Shown: positions 60,389 through 64,000 of the stretch, piece after piece | Numbering within the stretch: the first letter of the stretch is position 1 | How the letters are laid out: each line of letters opens with the position of its first letter | From: Bicyclus anynana | Lineage: Eukaryota; Arthropoda; Insecta; Lepidoptera; Nymphalidae | Assembly: GCF_947172395.1 (NCBI RefSeq) | Contig: NC_069090.1 | Span: forward strand, 6,706,291 to 6,770,290 | DNA: 64,000 nt | Reading direction: 5' to 3' | Translations under genes and position numbers: made by a program | Notes under the pieces: generated by a model | Databases searched by the model: none | The model's input: the letters and a program-made list of their open reading frames with translations, nothing else | Told to the model about the DNA's origin: nothing

Positions 60389-60795
60389 AAGGTCTAACTC
60401 GTCATTGAATAAAACAAGTAAAAAATTATAAAATTTAAGCCTTATCAGGTCAAGAAGCATTTATACATTTTAATAAAATTCGTTGACAGAATCCAGATCC
60501 AAGCGCGCAATGCTGCAAACTAAGAAGGTCTAACTTGTCATTTAATAAAACAAACAAAAACTTGTCTTGTTCAAACTAAATCAGGTCAAGTAGCATTTAT
60601 ACATTGTAATAAAATTGGTTAAGAGAATCCAAATCCAAGCGCGCAAAGCTGCACACTAAGAAGGTCTAACTTGTCATTAATAAAACAAACAAAAACTTGT
60701 AAAATCTAAGCTAAATCACATCGAGTAGCATTTATACATTTTAATAAAATTGGTTGACAGAATCCAAGTCCAAGCCCGCAAAGCTGCCTACTAAG
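60389..60795 (+). repeat. Tandem array, 3 units of 136, 136 and 135 bp
   Basis: Units start AAGGTCTAAC at 60389, 60525 and 60661. Each then holds AATAAAAC, AGCATTTATACATT, AATAAAATTGGTTGACAGAA-like text and GCGCAAAGCTGC, ending CTAAG. The first 26 bp equal the SINE-B tail (GGGCTAACTTGT...AATAAAA). A partial echo (AAATCAGGTCAAGCAG) follows at 60849. Confidence 0.93.
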
Positions 60796-61350
60796 TATCT
60801 ATTTTAGGTACATTGCCTTCGATCTCTTGATGATGAGACATAAAAGCAAAATCAGGTCAAGCAGGCAAGCTTATCCGTTGCAGTGGCCGGCAGAAGCAAG
60901 CTCCGAAGCGCGAAGCGTGCACCCACATAAATTGCCCGCTTCGCGACGCCCGCAAAACTTTCGCACCATTAATTCTTACCCGCCACCTACTGCATTTTTA
61001 CCATCGTTTTTCATACAAAATGAATCGCTTTCCTATATGCAAAGTGGTCCCGAAAATATCCCCGGATCTATACGGATCCGAATCATATAAAATATTGGGG
61101 GTTATTTTTTAACGTTTTATCGGTCTGCGGGATTTCGGTTCCATTAAACTTTTTTCGAATTTTATGTTACGGAAGATATTGTTCTTCTTGTTCGGATGTT
61201 TAATGGGGGATGTATTGGCGTTGTTTTGTCTCCCCTCCGCACGATATAGATGGAAATGCTAATTGGACCCGACGTGCCTCTCGGATGATATGCAAAATTG
61301 TACACTACAATACAAAGATTTCCTATTGAACAGTTCAGAAGATTTCCTAA
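60796..61350. other. Repeat-free GC-richer island
   Basis: 60880-61260 (CAGTGGCCGGCAGAAGCAAG, CCCGCTTCGCGACGCCCGCA) is unlike any repeat here. An 87-codon frame at 60827 has no recognised motif. Confidence 0.4.
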
Positions 61351-61391
61351 CTTACAAAAAGTTTAAAGATTAACTTTAAACTTTTTGTAAG
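61351..61391. repeat. Perfect 18-bp hairpin
   Basis: CTTACAAAAAGTTTAAAG (61351-61368) and its inverse at 61374-61391, loop ATTAA. Confidence 0.92.
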
Positions 61392-62240
61392 AATCGGAAC
61401 TTCCATTATCTTTTGCGAATATCCGCCGCCAATCAAGAACAGACGGGACGTGTCAAGGAATTCAATAAAGCACTTCCCTGCATCAAACGATCGCGGATTG
61501 CGACAATCAATTCTCATTTGCGGCGAATGGCAAAAAATTCCGCGGGCGGCCATTTTTAATCGTCGAAGAACCGGAAAGAAGAAGAATGCGCCGCAGTCGT
61601 CCGCAGACAAATCGAGGATAATTAATGACGTGCGTTTTTCACTCCGATACCGATAGAAATAAAGGAAGGGACAAAACAAAACAGGGCCGAGTGTCGAACG
61701 AAAGAAGAATTTATCATCGAGACGGCAGCGGACCGCCAATGTCCATTTGGATAATGCCCAACGCGATTAAAAATATAAAAATACCCACCACCCCAGGGAG
61801 AAGGGGGTTTGACGGAGGATGCCGCACTGAGGACACAAAAGGATTATAAATGAGAAGGAATTTTAGATAATATTTGTACGCTGGATGTGGATTGTAATGC
61901 TGGCAGAGATCGGCCGGCGGGCCCCCCGCCCCGCGCCACCGCGAGCCCGCCTTGCGCGATCCGCGCCTAATGAGTGTTTGTATCAATTTGTTAGTATTGT
62001 ATTTGAATATTTTTGTATGTTCGTTACGATTTTAATCCCCTGTGGTCGTGCGCGGTCGGATCGATGCTTTTTGTTTTAATATTTCACGGCTCACTTGTAT
62101 ATTATTTTTATTTTTTTAATTCCGTGCTCGTTTGATCGCGCGCCCGCCCGTTTGCGTTGATTAAAGGCGTCGTAGGTGTTTCCGCGATATCACCGCAGGC
62201 GGTTTGCTCTTTTTAGTTTTGTGTTTGGCAACCGCCCGAT
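61392..62240. other. Repeat-free GC-rich island, longest in the window
   Basis: GATCGGCCGGCGGGCCCCCC (61910), AAATTCCGCGGGCGGCCATT and CCCGCCCGTTTGCGTTGATT. Overlapping open frames on both strands (largest 130 codons, 61347-61739 minus) match nothing known. It could be CNE or promoter-proximal sequence. No TATA or splice structure was confirmed. Confidence 0.4.
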
Positions 62241-62418
62241 CAAAATATAAAATGAATTAGGAATAAAACGGATGAGTGTATTTTTATAAATCTGATTTGG
62301 AAGGTTTGGAATCTTTAATTTTGTAACAGGGTCTATTAGATCTATATCTAATGATCGTTGTAAAGATACAATTTAGACTATTTGGGGCGATTTTTGAAGT
62401 TAAATAATGTTTGCTTTA
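62241..62418. other. Unassigned AT-rich stretch
   Basis: Nothing recognised. Confidence 0.35.
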
Positions 62419-62631
62419 TCAAACAATTATTATAAAGGTGAAAGTTTGTGTGTAAGTGTGTATGTTTGTTCCTCTTTTACGCTGCGGCTACTAAAGCGAT
62501 TTGTCTGAAATTTGGGATGGAAATAGATTATACTCTGGATTAACACATAGGCTACTTTTCATCCCGGAAAAATCCATGGTTCCCGCGGGATTTGTGAAAA
62601 ACTGAATTCCACTCGGACGGGCGTCCGCTAG
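62419..62631 (+). mobile_element. HEL-3, simple form
   Basis: AATTATTATAAAGGTGAAAG, TTCCTCTTTTACGCTGCGGC, AGGCTACTTTTCATCCCGGA, then CTCGGACGGGCGTCCG-CTAG before T. Single unit without the internal duplication. Part of the 3' hairpin (AAGTCGC) is deleted. Confidence 0.75.
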
Positions 62632-63004
62632 TAATGTACCTATATAATTAAAGTAGAACCATTCTAAGGAGAGTATTTTTACGTGCCGTGATGCTCCAGT
62701 TATATTATAATGCAGCTTTGGCTTGTGGGGTTCTGTGTTCGATTTCTGAATATAACTTTAAACTATTGAGTTTTTCTTTCTTCTAAGAGTCGCAGTACCA
62801 ACCCAAAATAAGGATGTTTGTGCTGTTAAACCATGCTTCTGATGAAAGCACGTTAAGCGGTTTCAGTCAGTTAGGTGTTGACGATTGCCTATACATAGTC
62901 AAACATTGCCATTTGAGTAAGTGATGGCTCCAAGTTCCTTCTCCCATAACAAGCTCGTGATGATGAAGCAGTCATCACTAACAGTGTATTTTTTCCTTCT
63001 TAAA
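62632..63004. other. Unassigned, with a SINE-R scrap
   Basis: 62672-62770 (GCTTGTGGGGTTCTGTGTTC, GATTTCTG) looks like a decayed tRNA-type head. The rest is unassigned. Confidence 0.35.
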
Positions 63005-63350
63005 AAGACATCATCATCATGTCAGCAGATGGATGTCCACTGCAGGACATAGGCCTTTTGTAGGGACTTCCAAACATCACGATCCTGAGCCGTCTGCATC
63101 CAGCGAATCCCTGCGACTCGCTTGCAATCGTCAATCCATCTGGTGAGGGGTCGATTAACATTGTGCGGGGTCGCCATTCCGGCGCTTTGGGACTCTATCG
63201 TCCATCGGCTTTTCGAACTATGTGCCCGCCCATTGCCACTTTAGCTTCTCAATTCGTTGAGGTATGTCAGTGACTTTGGTTATTCTGCGGGTTTCCTCAT
63301 TTCTGATTCGATCACGCATACTCGTACTCCGAGAATATCTCGTCTAAGGG
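63005..63350 (-). mobile_element. RTE-like LINE 3' end, longest copy
   Basis: The minus strand encodes, in shifting frames, pieces like VIESEMRKPAE, then WIDDCKRVAGIRWMQTAQDR, then DVWKSLQKAYVLQWTSI and a stop, followed by a CATGATGATGATGTC tail. About 115 codons of the reverse transcriptase C-terminus remain, with frameshifts, so it is a dead copy. Confidence 0.78.
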
Positions 63351-63494
63351 ACATACAGATAAATAATTGTGCAAGTAAGGTAAGATATTTGATATAGGTT
63401 AGTGTATTAGTAGATTAGTGGTAGGTACCCCAATACACTACAAGATGGCATTACAAATAATGTTAAGATCCATATGTTAATTATTATTTTATTA
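63351..63494. other. Unassigned stretch
   Basis: Nothing recognised. Confidence 0.35.
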
Positions 63495-63693
63495 CTAGCA
63501 GACGACACTCAGTTTCACACGCGCAGTTCCCGTTCCCGTTTCCGTAGGAATATAGGGATATAATATAGCCTATAGCACCCGGGGATATTGTTGCTTCCAA
63601 ACAGCGAAAGAAGTTTTCAAATCGGTTCAGTAGTTTCGAAGCCTATTGAAATATACAAACAATCTAATCATTCCTGTTTATAATATTAGTACA
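63495..63693 (-). mobile_element. HEL-1/2-like element
   Basis: CTAG at 63495-63498 after A; CACGCGCAGTTCCCGTTCCC, TATAGCCTATAGCACCCGGG and AATCGGTTCAGTAGTTTCGA; the end TTTATAATATTAGTAC lacks the final TATAGA. Confidence 0.68.
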
Positions 63694-64000
63694 AACAAAC
63701 AGGTAATTATATTTAAAAAAAAAAGTTCCATATTTTGGATTCAGATTGTACCTACACAAGCAGTGAGTCAAAAAGAAAACGCAGAAACAAAACCGTAATG
63801 AAATAAAAATGTTTCAGTTATTGTGGAACGTGGAACGTTTGTACATGTGCGTCGACGATAGCAAGTAAGATAAGCGTGAAAAAATATAATTCAACGTCAT
63901 AATTACCTAATACACACATTAAAATTAATTATTTTTTGGCTTTTTTGCGCGCCGCGTCCAGAATCCGTGCGAGAAAAGAATAACAGAAACGCGACGGACG
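63694..64000. other. Unassigned, GC-rich at the very edge
   Basis: The last 60 bp (GCGCGCCGCGTCCAGAATCC) are GC-rich and cut by the window end. No element recognised. Confidence 0.35.

Noticed and set aside
61347..61739. 130-codon open frame on the minus strand
   Set aside because: It lies in GC-rich DNA, where long chance frames are common, overlaps frames on the other strand, shows no family motif, and its 3' end runs into a perfect hairpin.

Overview
The window is non-coding eukaryotic DNA, almost certainly from a lepidopteran and most likely a butterfly. The evidence is an AT-rich background, many copies of tRNA-headed SINEs of the kind known from Lepidoptera, short Helitron-like elements that start TC-TATACTAATATTATAAA and end in a hairpin plus CTAG, and 3' ends of LINEs with (GAT)n or (TTTGAC)n tails. 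Family names are recalled from general knowledge of lepidopteran repeats; nothing was searched. I found no convincing protein-coding exon, rRNA, genuine tRNA gene, CRISPR array or prokaryotic feature. Longer open frames are shadows of low-complexity arrays or SINEs, or match nothing I know. The only short frames with family character are the C-termini of dead LINEs and a 40-codon, transposase-like N-terminus at 48972-49094.

Family names used here. SINE-A: about 320 bp, A box TAGCCCAGTGG, B box GGTTCGAATCC, body motif ATCACGTGTC, tail (GAT)n. SINE-B: about 315 bp, A box TGGCGCAGTGG, B box GGTTCGATCCC, A-rich tail. SINE-C and SINE-R: weaker tRNA-like heads. HEL-1, HEL-2, HEL-3 and HEL-4: Helitron-like subtypes that share 5' TC...ATATTATAAA and 3' CTAG. 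HEL-4 carries a GGGGTAGGGTA minisatellite. RTE-like LINE: 5'-truncated pieces of a reverse transcriptase C-terminus. MITE-1 to MITE-6 and two fold-backs: short elements with inverted ends.

Layout. 1-5 kb: a MITE-1 copy, a tandem 252-bp repeat (three units), a two-unit tandem repeat, SINE-A pieces, one with a 22-bp perfect hairpin. 5-11 kb: LINE and MITE debris and a SINE-B/SINE-B/SINE-A pile-up. 11-25 kb: Helitron-like pairs, small fold-backs, LINE tails and the first GGGTA array. 25-35 kb: SINEs, a second GGGTA element, an exact 8 x 40-bp minisatellite and a 150-bp direct duplication. 35-50 kb: a 34-bp hairpin, a Helitron-like element split by a SINE-A with an 11-bp target duplication, repeated composite HEL-3 elements and a decayed DNA transposon. 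50-64 kb: MITEs, head-to-head Helitrons, the largest GGGTA array, a 420-bp fold-back built on a LINE end, and a tandem array grown from a SINE-B tail.

Between the repeats lie islands of repeat-free, GC-richer sequence dotted with TAAT-type motifs, for example 8750-9060, 9840-10440, 11075-11480, 42780-43330, 58380-58910 and 60820-62240. The pattern of no exons, dense repeats and regularly spaced unique islands fits a large intron or gene desert around a developmental regulator. That is inference and would need cross-species alignment. No genes act together here; the interactions visible are insertions of elements into one another.
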